64,000 nucleotides of DNA from Corythucha ciliata (lineage: Eukaryota; Arthropoda; Insecta; Hemiptera; Tingidae). The notes under the pieces were generated by a model. The model searched no databases. It was not told where the DNA came from and saw only the letters and a program-made list of their open reading frames with translations. The DNA is taken from assembly GCA_038030265.1 (NCBI GenBank), contig CM075941.1, positions 19,158,001 to 19,222,000 on the forward strand, given 5' to 3'. A program made the position numbers and the translations under genes. This document shows, piece after piece, positions 35,311-45,859 of this stretch. Each line of letters starts with the position of its first letter. Position 1 is the first letter of the stretch.

Positions 35311-38300
35311 ATCAATTCGCGGGTAAAATGAGGGAAGAGCGCTAAGTCACGGCTGAAATTCAGGATTAGTGCTACTTCACGATTAAAATCGAGGAATAAG
35401 CTCTAATTAGAATCTAAAATTGAGAGAAAGCGATAATGGACACCTACAATTCGATCGGAAAAAACGGTTGTTCGCAGCTAAATTGGAGAAAACTCCATCT
35501 CGTAGTTTGGGGGGGCAAAAGTTTCGGGTAAAATTGAGAATAAGGTATATTTTACGCTTTTCGTACAAATTATTTCTTCTTGATGATGACCTCTTGGAGC
35601 AAAATGAAAAAAAAAAAAAAAAAAATTCGTGCGGTTAGTCGTTGTAGAACCCAATTTTACGTGGCTGTATCTTTAAAAAAACAATTTCACTTCGCGGTCT
35701 AACGCTTGAGAGAAACCATTCTGGCTGATTTTACTAGGAATAAAACCTACTTTGCGGGTTTAGCGCTTCAAAAACCAATTTCGGGTAGTTTAGTCACTGG
35801 AAAAATCAATTTCTGGGTGGGTGAGTGGGTTGGGGGGGGGTGTAATTGGGGGGAGAGGGTCCGTTGCAAAATTTACTGCTACTAAGAGCTTTTGGGGAGT
35901 TCACTGGTCTACAATGGACTTTGGGTTTATTTCCCGAAATCATTCGCTTCTCGCTAGGGCGAAATTGACAGTTTTTACACATTCGAAGGCTACATGGAAC
36001 GGTTTACGGGCAAAATTGAGCGTTTTTGGTGGATGTCGGTCATTTGTTTAAGCACAGTCAGTTTCTATGGTGAACGTTTCTGAGCACTCCCTTATTCATC
36101 CAACCCCACATCACCTAAACCCAATCAATAAAATGAAGCGTAAAAATTTTCAAAGACCTCGGTGCCCCGAGTTGTCGAGTAGTACGTGTCATCGTACGTC
36201 CATTTGGTACACCCGACGGAGGTATTTGTGTTGACGTCAATCACAAGGCAACGACTCATTTCACCCTTGTCATTCACTGGAATCCACTTGATGACTTCAG
36301 ACGTGTTCCAGGGGAGAATTGTGTCATTTTCAAGGCCGTCGATGATGCACCTGAAAGAATATTAAGCGCATACGTACACTTTCGTTACTTCATTTCAACT
36401 ATTTTATAAGTCCACTGTAGTAAATTGAAACAGTATGATTGCTCAAAATAAAAATTAATATTTTTTCAAGAGTTCAAGAAGAAAAAATTGTAGAGAGCCC
36501 AATTCATGGGCGAGAGCCAAAATTCGTAGAGGTAAATGTTGTTTTACTTTTTAACGCTTTCACAGACCAATAATCACGTAAACAGTATTTAGTTCCCATT
36601 TCAGAAAACATGCAATACAGCCTTTAAAATTATCCTTCAAGAAGCCCATAAAATTCCTCAGCAGTGATGGCTTTTTTGAGCAGCTCTTTGAGCCGGCACT
36701 TAAACAAGTCAATTCTTCAATGTTTTGAAAATGCCCTGAAAAATCGTTCTTGGAACGGTGGAAAACAAGAAACGCTACTGCGATGCTTTTACGGGCCCAA
36801 AAACGATGTGTGCTTCTTAATAAGACAGTCAAATGTGGTGGATGTTTGGCAAGTGAGACCTTTTAAGACGTGGCGGACTATATTTCTGAGGACGTCGCAC
36901 GCTATAAGGTAATTATCGAGTGCTGATGAAGATTTTGATTCATTAATCCTGAGGGCCTGTATAGGTGTGCGGCGGAGGAGGAGATTCAGAGTTTAAGAGT
37001 GCGACAGAAGTTGCAAAATGACGTGGAATCGATCAATTTCAAAGGCATATGTAGAAGGTTGAAGAACCTATTGAGGAGAAGACCTAAGAATAAATGCCAG
37101 TCAAAGGCAGTTGAAGCGACGTCGCCCTGCCCGAAATGCCCGGCACCGTGCCCACCAAAGTCCACGTCATGCCCTCCTCCGCCACTCCCTCCACCAAAAC
37201 CAGTGTGTTGTCCACCGCCTCCTCCGAAATGTCCACCGCCCCCATGCCCACCCCCAAAATGTCCACCGCCTTGCCCACCCCCAAAATGTCCGCCACCTTG
37301 TCCTCCCCCAAAATGCCCTCCACCATGTTGCCCACCGCCACCTCCCTGTTGTCCTCCTCCTCCACCCAAGTGCCCTCCTCCGTGTCCCCCACCGCCAAAA
37401 TGCCCACCACCTCCCAAATGTCCTCCACCGTGTTGCCCACCACCACCTCCCTGTTGCCCACCGCCACCATGTTGCCCACCACCACCTCCTTGTTGCCCTC
37501 CGCCGCCACCGTGTTGCCCGCCACCACCACCGTGTTGCCCTCCACCACCACCTAAATGCCCCCCACCACCACCTAAATGCCCACCGGCCAAAACCCCGCC
37601 GGCACCTTCCAAGAAAAGCGGCCAGTCACCGCAGAAGCAAGAGCAACCTCAGGGTTCACCCCCGACGAAGAAATAAGCACACATATTGTAAATGGAAGGC
37701 TATGGATAAAGATTGTGACTACGAAAATAATGACCAATTAAACTCAGTCGTATTATATTTTTAATTGTTTCAATTGTTGGATGACGTACCTGTGCTCGGG
37801 AACAGCTGCGACTACGACTAGAGAAAGCATGTGCATGCCGGCCGTGAACGCGGCTAGTAGATGAAGGAATACCTGGTAAAACTGGTATGTACCAAAGTCT
37901 CCTGCACAAAAAAGAAATAAATAAAAAAAAATAAATTATGTCCGAGGCAAAGCAAACGTCAGTCAAGGTGGTGTACACGTTCATTCCATTTACACAAATC
38001 GGCTTGCACAAGCCAGTTCGCACAGTTAAATCGTTGCGTGTAGACGCAGTTAGAGCAAGGCATTTGATTGGCTTGCACAAGCCAAGAAAATTTGGCTTGT
38101 ACACTAAACTACTACTAGTTACATCTTTCACCATCGTCGCCATCACCACCGATTGGGGGCTTCGGCAACAAAAGTCAGCGAAATTGGTTTTTTAAATCGC
38201 GAAATCAGTAAAATTGGTGTTTTTAGTTAACCAGACCAGTGAAAATGGTTGTTCAGTGTGAATAAACCGCGAAATCTGTTTTTGAATGAGCCAAACCCCG

Positions 38301-41300
38301 CGGAATATTTCATTTCATTGTCGCAGCAAGGCACCCGCCGCGCCGCCTTCACCATTGCAGTGGCCAAGCCATCTTTGTGGTTAGAGCTTTGCTGTGTTTA
38401 TTCTTTCTTTGTGGTTTTGTAGTTTGTTGTTGGGTTGGCCGTCAGAAAACAGCTGACGGGAGAAGCGGTTGATAACACGGTCTTGCACGCGTCGGGGTAT
38501 CCCACGTCACACTGAGTTTGCTACTTGCCGCCTTCCCACAATGGAAAAGGGTCACATTAATGGACCTAACCGACTAGTCCCACCCAGGAACAAGGCACAA
38601 ACCGTGTTTAGAAGTTTGGATGTGGTTGGAGCTTGACTGTGGTTGGGTGGAGGCCTGTCGAGAAAGAGCGAGGAAAGCACTATAGGTGCTCAGCGGGCTT
38701 TCGAAGTCAAGAAGAAGGCAAATCCGCGAAAACCCGGGAATGATTTTTATGAGGGACAGACTTACAAAAATGTTATGTTTTAGTGAGCCATACATACCCG
38801 CCAAGATTGATTTTTTATTGCGCAAATCCACGAAATTTGTTTTCCAATAAGCCAATCCCTCGAAATTGATTTCACAGTGAACCAGACTCGAGCCAAACCT
38901 ACGAACATGCTGGGTCGTGAAATCCGCGGACGAGATTTTTGTGCGAGACAGGCGTTTTATGATGAGCCCTACCCGTGAAAATGATTTTTTAGAGTGTAAA
39001 ATCCGTGAAAATGGGGTCTCAGCGGCAAAAATCCGGGAAATGTGTTTTTTGTCGAAAGAAATCCACGATTTTGTAATGATTTTTTATGTGTAATTATTTT
39101 ATTAGTTTTTATTTACTTGTTTGCTGTATTATTTTACATTAGACTATTTTTGAAGAATTGGTAGTTAGTAAGATCGCTTAAACTACGAGGGTTAGTAGGT
39201 AATGCATGCATAAAGCTGTAGCCGTAGGAGCCTACATTGTCTGTCTTCCCTCGTTGAGGTGCGTTTAAAACGAACCGGTTTCGGCGCTCGCCATCTTCAG
39301 CGTTTTTAACGCACCTCAACGAGGGAAGACAGGCGATGTAGGCACCTACGGCTACAGCTTTATGTGTGCGTTATTTTTGAAGACTTTCAGCAATCGAATT
39401 TTTGAAATTGGGTTTTTATTCAGCAACACGAGGAAATGTTTTTTATTGCAAGTGAAACCAGCGAAGATGGTTTCTAAGAGAGCCAGACCTACGAAAATGA
39501 TATTTGTGAGACAAAAATTGGCAAAATCAGTGTTTTACTTCCATGTTCCCTTCCGGAACAGAAGTATGGTGTTCGTGAAAAAAATTGAGTCCGAGCTGAC
39601 ATCACATTCATAATGTATAACCTCAGAAAAGTTTAAAAAAGTGGTTTTTGGCATGCCGTCGGTCTGTAGGTCTGTCGGTCTGTCGCCTTTTTTTCGATAA
39701 ATTGCATGAAAATGAAAACCTGGCTATTTCTTGGTATGAAAATCACAAATCTGGCCTTTGTTTTGAGAAATAAGTATTTATCCTGCATGTTCTCCTCTTA
39801 CGGAAATATTGTTTTTAGACATAACTTGAAAACAAGTGATTTCAACATTTTTTAATTTTTTTTTTCTAATTCCTCGTGAATTTTCCATGCGAAGTGGTCA
39901 CAATATTGCCGAAAAAATGCAACTTTATTTGTAGCCAAAATCGTCGTTTTTAGCGCAAAAGGACTAGTAGCACAAATTGACGGTCGAAATTGGAAAAAAG
40001 GGCCGCGAGATCCCCTTTGTATCTTAATTGCAAATATTTGTACCCGAAAAAAACTGAGATTAAGACAAAATTGTGGGAGGAGTAGGATTTGGCGTGACTA
40101 CGTCAAAAATTATTTGCCACAGAATTACATAGAAATCTAAATCTTGTTGTTTCTTGGCATTAAAAACGCGAACATGACCTTTGTTTTGAAGGTAAATCGT
40201 TTCCCAGGAATGTTCTCCTCGTAGCGGAATAATATTTTTTCGATGTTAACTTCGAAACAATTGGTCCTGGAATTTTGTAACTACTTTGTTATGATTTCTC
40301 GTTCAATTTCCATGCTAATAGACTACAATAAACCCCTTTCACATCCATGTTCCCTACGGACATTTTTCTGTTATCTTGTATATTTTTAGGTCAGAAGTGT
40401 TCGAGAAAAAAAATGCTAACTCTGAAAAGCTCGTAAAATTTTTTGGCAGCCCTTCTTTTAGTTTCATCTGAATATCCCGAAAATGAGTTACTTTAGAGGA
40501 AAATCTTCACTCACAAAACTTGTTGAGCGATAAATTTCCAACAAATTTTGTATGTAAAGTAGTTTTCCACGACGAATATGGAACGGGCTACAGCCTATCG
40601 AAATTGTTGTTCTAAAATAATTGAAGGTCCTAAAATCGCCCTGTTTCAACCCAAGTATACTCATTGTGCTTTACTTTGGACTATCTTGAAACATTTTCTT
40701 GGGGATTTTTTGTATGAAAGAACGAAGACGAATGATTGAAGGAGGATTGAAAATTGAGTGACGATTGATGGTTATAGTCGTTGATGGATAAGGGTCGGTA
40801 ATTGAAGATTCGTCGATGTGGGCTGAGGGTTGATTATTGATTATGTGCGACGAAGAATTTTGGATTTAGGGTTATGGAAATTTCGGTGTTTGAGGAATGA
40901 AGACTGCGAGATTACATGAAGACTGCGTGATTACACCCAATTTCGGACTTCGTACGAATTGGTTTGGCCCATGTCGACAATACACAAGCTATGCTTTGTA
41001 CAAAGTTCATTTATAATCGGAAGGTTATGTTTGTTCACTTACGGTCTGTGCAGCGAGGGTTAGTGGTTGTTCTTAATTTTTCAATAGTGATTGTTGATTG
41101 TCATTATAAACAAAAATGACAGCTCAGATGCGACAGAAAGAAGTCGCTTCGATGGTAGTGAAAGAAGATAGTTTTATATGAATGAAGATATGCACAAGAG
41201 TATAGGTATTGTTAATGATAATGAAGTACTCCGTGCCATGTTGTGGAATTCAAAATGCCATAAGTCGCTCACCTGCAATCGTATTTTTTTCATCCACGAA

Positions 41301-41333
41301 AACGTATTGAAAGCGTGAACTTTCAAAAATCAT
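27527..41333 (-). CDS. SLC22-type organic cation/anion transporter (Orct-like), nine or ten exons
   Basis: Exons in phase on the minus strand: 37901-37790, 36350-36158, 29318-29215, 29134-28977, 28911-28743, 28676-28440, 28358-28144, 28021-27840 and 27766-27527 (stop TAA). They give 536 residues with SLC22 hallmarks: a first membrane helix ending AAVPEHR, a large Cys-containing extracellular loop (IIDGLENDT, sites for N-glycosylation), TEWDFVCDRRW, the MFS motif SLADKYGRKK, LIDESPRWLWAQGK, LYYGLSLNSG, MDRIGRRS and PETLGTPMPQSLGDGENFG. Twelve membrane helices are expected; such proteins move organic ions or carnitine across the plasma membrane. The first exon is uncertain: 41333-41273 starts with ATG, ends in phase 1 at GTGAGC and would give 556 residues. 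Intron 29319-36157 is 6.8 kb of repeats. Intron 36351-37789 contains another gene on the opposite strand. Confidence 0.9.
29400..30000. other. Intronic non-repetitive sequence; no gene seen
   Basis: Part of the large SLC22 intron. No recognisable exon. It has a C14 tract at 29760-29773. Confidence 0.4.
30000..31700. repeat. Degenerate ~30-bp array in the SLC22 intron
   Basis: Units GCTAATTC, GCGGCTAAAATTGAGAAAA at about 30-base spacing, one polarity on the plus strand. Relative to the transporter transcript this is the reverse orientation. Individual units are heavily decayed. Confidence 0.7.
31701..32437. other. Intronic non-repetitive island; short direct repeat only
   Basis: No gene recognised. 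A segment beginning ACCGCAAGTATTGAGACC near 32061 recurs in diverged form near 32130. G11 tract at 31810-31820. Confidence 0.35.
32438..32485 (+). ncRNA. Degenerate hammerhead-ribozyme-like motif of Penelope type
   Basis: CCGAGGA (32448-32454) stands where the hammerhead core CUGANGA would be. It is followed by a stem GCTA...TAGC and then GAAACGTA (32470-32477), the conserved GAAA plus a minimal self-complementary stem III (ACGT). The flanking ACC and GGT could form stem I. U4 of the core is changed to C, so activity is unlikely. Small hammerheads with almost no stem III are known from Penelope-like elements. The following AATAAAAATATTTGAGG would fit an element end. Confidence 0.45.
32600..35830. 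repeat. Degenerate ~30-bp arrays of two families in the SLC22 intron
   Basis: Bases 32620-33500 follow the CAATTTCG, GGGTTTGGCTC, ACTCAAAAAC pattern. Bases 33600-35640 follow GCTAATTC, GCGGCTAAAATTGAG. Bases 35640-35830 return to the first pattern. Spacing stays near 30 bases in both. The abrupt family change with constant period is notable. A run of 40 A lies at 35270-35309. Confidence 0.7.
36667..37676 (+). CDS. Cys-Pro-rich repeat protein, nested antisense in an SLC22 intron
   Basis: Two exons, 36667-36908 and 36965-37676, joined across a 56-base GT-AG intron in phase 2, give 317 residues. The start ATG (MAFLSSSLSRHLNK) has an in-frame stop shortly upstream. Residues 1-120 are ordinary and basic towards the end (CRRLKNLLRRRPKNK). 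Residues about 125-290 are repeats of CPPP, PPKCPP and PPPCCPPPPP. The end is SPQKQEQPQGSPPTKK. Third codon positions of Pro and Cys codons vary freely (CCA, CCG, CCC, CCT; TGC, TGT) while the protein pattern stays regular, which argues for protein-level selection. No signal peptide is evident. Cys-Pro repeats recall sperm-tail proteins such as ODF1 or Drosophila Mst proteins, or keratin-associated proteins; this is analogy only. It lies between SLC22 exons 36158-36350 and 37790-37901, opposite strand. Confidence 0.75.
38160..39110. repeat. Degenerate ~30-35-bp array (reverse orientation of the TTTCGCGG-TTTGGCTC family)
   Basis: Bases 38160-38320 and 38700-39080 show units such as AAATCCGCGAAA, TTGGTTTTTTAG-TGAGCCAAACC, the reverse complement of the family at 2210-5460. 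Bases 38330-38690 between them are non-repetitive. Frames here are repeat shadows. Confidence 0.65.
39205..39368. mobile_element. Long palindrome, Penelope-type terminal repeat with hammerhead-like centre
   Basis: From CATAAAGCTGTAGCCGTAGG (39209-39228) the sequence is mirrored by its reverse complement ending at 39364, with few mismatches over about 63-bp arms. The 27 unpaired central bases, read on the minus strand, fit a hammerhead core. The same arm sequence (CTCAACGAGGGAAGAC) recurs at 58365-58380, downstream of the Penelope-like element, so this looks like a solitary, inverted-duplicated terminal repeat of that family. Confidence 0.7.
39258..39315 (-). ncRNA. Hammerhead-ribozyme-like motif, core intact
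   Basis: On the minus strand: stem I GGTGCGTTAAAAACG, core CTGAAGA, stem II GGCG-AG-CGCC after one T, GAA, then ACC-GGT as a loop-less stem III, a T at the cleavage position, and CGTTTTAAACGCACC closing stem I. All core positions fit a type I hammerhead with N7 = A. Stem III without a loop matches the small hammerheads linked to Penelope-like retroelements that are reported to act as dimers. Activity is untested. Confidence 0.6.
39650..40620. repeat. Two diverged copies of a ~425-bp unit
   Basis: Segments TTTCTTGG-ATGAAAA...CCTTTGTTTTGA...ATGTTCTCCTC at 39727 and TTTCTTGG-ATTAAAA at 40151 align with a constant offset near 425, as do CCATGC...ACAATA at 39884 and 40309. The block begins with GGTCTGTAGGTCTGTCGGTC simple sequence (39660). 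No coding potential seen. It may be a dispersed transposon-derived repeat. Confidence 0.5.
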
Positions 41334-43600
41334 CGCTAGTAGAAAAACATTTTGTTTTTTGGTTCATTTTCCGCTTTGGTTGGGACTTTGTACATTGTGA
41401 ACATTGCCCAAGTTGATATGTACAGAGTACGAAAATGACATGTAATTTCGGACTTAGTCGTCTTTGCTGTGTACAAAGCAGTAAATAGGACTTAGTATGA
41501 AAACGCTGGGCAATGTCAGCAGTGTACAGAAATAACTGGGCAATGTGGACATTGTACAATTCCGGGCTTTGCTCGTAACTAGCTAATTTTGCTAATAAAC
41601 ATGCTTTGTCTTGTATGATCGTTTCCAATAGTTTTCTCACCCATTATTAGGACTCCTAAAGAAAGGGAAGCGTGCCCATTTTTTTTGTTTACGCCCCCTC
41701 TATTATTTATCTGTGCTCGCTGGGTTTTCTCCATCATATTCTGTTTGTTTGCACAAACACAAAAAGAAATAAAATATAGCGTCCACATTTTTTAGCGTCA
41801 CTACATTTTTAGGCCTTATAATTTCGAAAAATTTATTGTACTTTATTTCTTACCTTAACTTATCTTTAGTGTAACAGGTGCTATTTGTGGAAATAGAAAA
41901 ATATATTATGTACCTACTATAATACAATCTTATTTGAACTAATTTTCCCATTATGCCCCATTCACCTTTATTTATTGTGCCATTCACATAAAGAGTGCCA
42001 TGCCAATTTAGTTTCCTGCTTTTTTCTAATCTTCGTAGACATCACAAACCGCCGTATTTCATTTCGCTCTTCCTCTACAGTTTGTTTAGGAGGGAGAAAT
42101 TATCTTTTTAAACATAACGTCCGCGGGAATAATGAAACTCCCCTCCTTCCCTCTAACATCACTTAATTTCAAATTGAGGCCTTCTCGTCTCGTGAGGGTT
42201 ATTTTGTCATTAAAATTCCCCTCCTCCACTGCTCCTCAAATTCATTCTAAGGATGACCACATTATGCACCTACATCACTAAACCAAACGACGTGGTGGAA
42301 TCATTGAATATAGTTACCACGTCCCCTTTGATCGGGATTGTACCTACTTCAAGCTGTACCTACACGTATTATTACGAGTATTTAACAATGTAGTTTTAGC
42401 TTGAAATTCATGATTTTTGACGGCCACTTTGGAAAAAGTATATACCCGTTTTTGAACGGAAAATCATCTTCCATTTTAAAAATAATGATCGCCGCAAAAA
42501 ACTGCAGTCAGTTTGCCGCGGGTGGAAACTAATAACTGTTTGTATGGTAAAGTATTTGTTTGGCGCTTCAGGCTCAAAAACGCCAACTATTTGACTTTTT
42601 CTGCGGGCGTTTAAGCTTCCTGACTGAGGTTATATTCAATCTGTGGGCCAACGGACAGGTTCAGTTTTGGTGTTTCCGCCGGATCTTTAACGTCCTTGTG
42701 AGTTATCATGAATTTTCCTTCCAACCGAACATATCTAATGGATAATGAGCTGGATTTCAGTGTCACGCGTCTCTATTTGAACTGACCCAAATCCCAAATG
42801 TTATCGCTACTGCAAGAGACGTTAATAAACGCACGAGCACTCAACTTTTTTCTCTCTCTTTTGCTCCCTTTTTCTCTTTAGTAAAATCTATATTTTATCA
42901 CATATCACTCACAGGAATGACACAGGGAAGTGAGGGTGACGATAACCCAGTAGCATATTCTATCGTGGATAAATTCTGTTCCCCCACCCCAGCAAATGTA
43001 TGCAGGGTCCTGGTGCGATGATCCCGGCGGAAAGAAACGACTTCATCCCTAACAGCTCGCGTGAACAAGATTTCTCTTTACCAAAGGCAAATGAAGAAAA
43101 AACGCAAATGAGTTTTACGTCATTTAACGAGTTTGTATAGACAGGCGACCTTTTCAAATTATCTGATATCCACTATTCTGTTGACCTCCGCCCTCCTCAC
43201 TCCAAGTTTTTTTTATCAGATCCTATAATTTCTAATGTATAGGTCAGTTTTCAAATCCTTACACCCGCTTAAAACCAAAAACAAAACACATTTTTAATAA
43301 GAATTGTGGGTTCAGAACAGAAAGAACTGCGCTAAATTTTCTATAGCCTTCCATTTTTGCCCCATACGCAACTCGCGTAATTCCAAAATGTCAAGCTGTT
43401 CGAAGTAATCCCCTACGAAAAACAAATGAACACATCCTATGTGTTCACATGCCCGGGTCTCGTTTATAATAATTGCGGGTGATTTTTTAGGGCCGTTTTT
43501 CCGATCCCAGCCAAAGCGCACCTCCACAAAACGGTCGCCAGCGCTGAAAATTGAACGTTTTGCCTTCTCGTTGGTTTTGGGCGTTATTTCTCGACTCCGC
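40620..43600. other. Mostly unique AT-rich sequence; no gene recognised apart from the proposed SLC22 first exon
   Basis: Contains the candidate SLC22 exon (41273-41333, minus) and an inverted repeat at 41388-41559. Otherwise frames are short and without recognisable domains. Confidence 0.35.
41388..41559. repeat. Imperfect inverted repeat, possible MITE
   Basis: TTGTACATTGTGAACATTGCCC near 41388 opposes GGGCAATGTGGACATTGTACAA ending near 41559, one or two mismatches. GCTGGGCAATGT and AACTGGGCAATGT repeat inside. Length about 170 bases and no ORF suit a MITE. Confidence 0.45.
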
Positions 43601-45660
43601 AGACGTAGCCAAGTCGCTGAGCCTGAAATTGACAAAAATCGCTAATGCCCATAGCTTTCCGCGTAGGTCCTTAGTCCTTACGCGGCACCGCGGCAGTATT
43701 AAAAGAAGTGAAATCGCTAACTATCTGTTAAAATGGAGACAAATAAGTGATAATTCGCTGCTATAATTGAGAAAAGTACTAGTTATTGGCTAAACTTGAG
43801 AAAACATGGGAGGGGGATGGAGAAAACATTCATTCGCAGTTTCACCTTTTGGAGGCAACTTCGAGGCTAAACTTGAGATAAAGCGCTCTCAAAGTGGAAA
43901 TAAAACACTAATTCTGCCAAAATTGATGAGAACAAATACGTACACCTAGATATTACAGAAACCGCTAATTCGCGTATAATGGGGAGGGAGGCTCACTAAT
44001 TAATGGGTGAAATTTGGAGGGGGGGGGGAGTTTATTTGTGGGCATAAATGTGGAAGCGCTAGTTCCAGGAAATTGAGAGCAAACAGTCATGGATCCAGGA
44101 TTTGCTCATAGGAGGAGGGACTTGGGAAAATGTGTGCTTCGCTGTCTGTCTAAAAATGGTTTATTAAAAATGGTAACTCACTGCCTAAAGATAGCTATTC
44201 CCGCAATAAAATCGGCTTAATTGAGTATTTAATCGCGTCCACTAAATGGCAAATTGACGATTCGTGCCTTCAGAATGACTAAGCTGACTATTTGCGCCCT
44301 GGCCATTACCGCCCTACAAGTAGCCAAACTGGCTTCACGCGCTCTGAAAATAGCTAAGCTTCTTCCATCTCTCAAAATGTCTAAACAGATTATTCCTGCC
44401 CGGAAAATAGCAAAATCGACCAGTCACGCGCCAAAAATGGCCTAAATGACCGTTCTTCATGAATAAAAAAAGTAAAAACCTCATGATTTTGCGCCCTAAA
44501 AATGGCCAAACTGGCTATCCAAGCTATGAAATCGGCAAAGTTGACTCTATGCGCTTTGAAAATAGCTTAAATGACAATTCGCGACTTGAAAATGCCTAAA
44601 CAGATGGTTCCTGCCCTGAAACTAGCCAAAATGACCATTTGTACTTGGAAAATTGCTAAACTGGCCATTTCTGGCTCTAAAAATAGCCATACTGGATCTA
44701 AAATGGCAAAAATGACAATTCGTGCTCTGACATGTCAAACTAACTAATCGTACCCTAAGAATGACCAAACACTGACGGTTTGCACAGAAAAAATGTCCAA
44801 CTAGCCACTCACGCCCTAAAATTTTGTAAAACTGACTCTATCCGGCGTGTAAAATGGTTGAGGAGGGGCCACACACGAGCCAAATATTACCAAATATTTG
44901 ACAATGCGTTTCAAATTCCAGTTGGTCGGTTTCTAGGCAATGCTAGAAATTAATTAATATTGGAAGTTATTTGTTCAATATGGACACATGGTGTGGCCAA
45001 TCCTTTATTTATTAATTTAACGATTCGCTTTATGAAAAGGCCTCTAAACAGATGATTCCTGTCCTAAAAATGACAAAATCGACCATTCGCGCGTCAAATG
45101 ACCAACCTGAGTCTTAATCACGCCTAAAATGACCTAAAAATAGGCAAATGGCATACTCTTACTAGCAGCAATTCATGGTCTCTAAAAATGGTCAAACTGA
45201 TCATTTGCGTTCCACGGAGTTTACGACGATTCACGGCTTCAAAGTGGCTATTTGCACTTTTTGACCGACGTTTCTGCACCGAGATGGGTCGACCACACCT
45301 CACCAACTGATCGACTTCCCCCCCCCCCCCACCGTCATTGGTTATCATGCAGTCCAAGGACTGGATAAACTGTCTGCTGTCGCGTCATAAAATTGCTTGA
45401 TATAGGCTTATAACGTCCTGAGAATGGCTAAACGTCCATTTCTTTCAATTCGTGTCCAGGAAATGGCAAAACTTACCATTCATGCTTCAAAATTGGGCAA
45501 GCCCTCTCATTGAAAACGGATAAACCGCAGACGATTCGTGTCCTAAAAATAGCCAAACTGATAATTTGCGCCTCGGACGATTCATGGTATTAAAATGCCT
45601 ATAACGTGACTTGCTGCACCAAAAAAAAAATGGCCAAACTTGTGCTATTCGGGCTAATCG
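43600..45660. repeat. Degenerate ~30-bp arrays, second part a distinct variant (AAAATGGCCAAACTGACC)
   Basis: Bases 43610-44110 are the GCTAATTC, GCGGCTAAAATTGAG family. From 44160 the unit becomes AAAATGGCCAAACTGACCA then TTCGCGCCCT, still spaced about 30 bases (well seen at 44330-44460). It continues to about 45660 with a short non-repetitive gap at 44840-45010. Confidence 0.65.
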
Positions 45661-45859
45661 ACGAACTGTTCATTCGTTTCCCCCACCGAATAGGACCGTC
45701 CCACCACCACCATCATACCAACTGTTTGACCTTAGGGATTTCTAGGAAGCATAATTTTTACTTCCTTACTTATAGCTTGGTGCCGTGCATCTACGGCCCG
45801 TGCACCTACAGCTCAAGGAAAAATCGTTGAGTTACGGCCCCTGTACCTGGGGAATTTGA

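Noticed and set aside
36921..36950. CTGATGAAGATT as a hammerhead core
   Set aside because: No GAAA with a closing stem II follows, and it lies in the short intron of the Cys-Pro gene.
36986..37612. Long Gly/Gln/His-rich open frame on the minus strand
   Set aside because: It is the antisense shadow of the Cys-Pro-rich gene. The plus strand has a proper start, an intron and synonymous third-position variation, and the minus frame has none of these.
43312..43635. 107-codon minus-strand frame
   Set aside because: No recognisable domain, overlaps the edge of a repeat array and lacks splice or start support.
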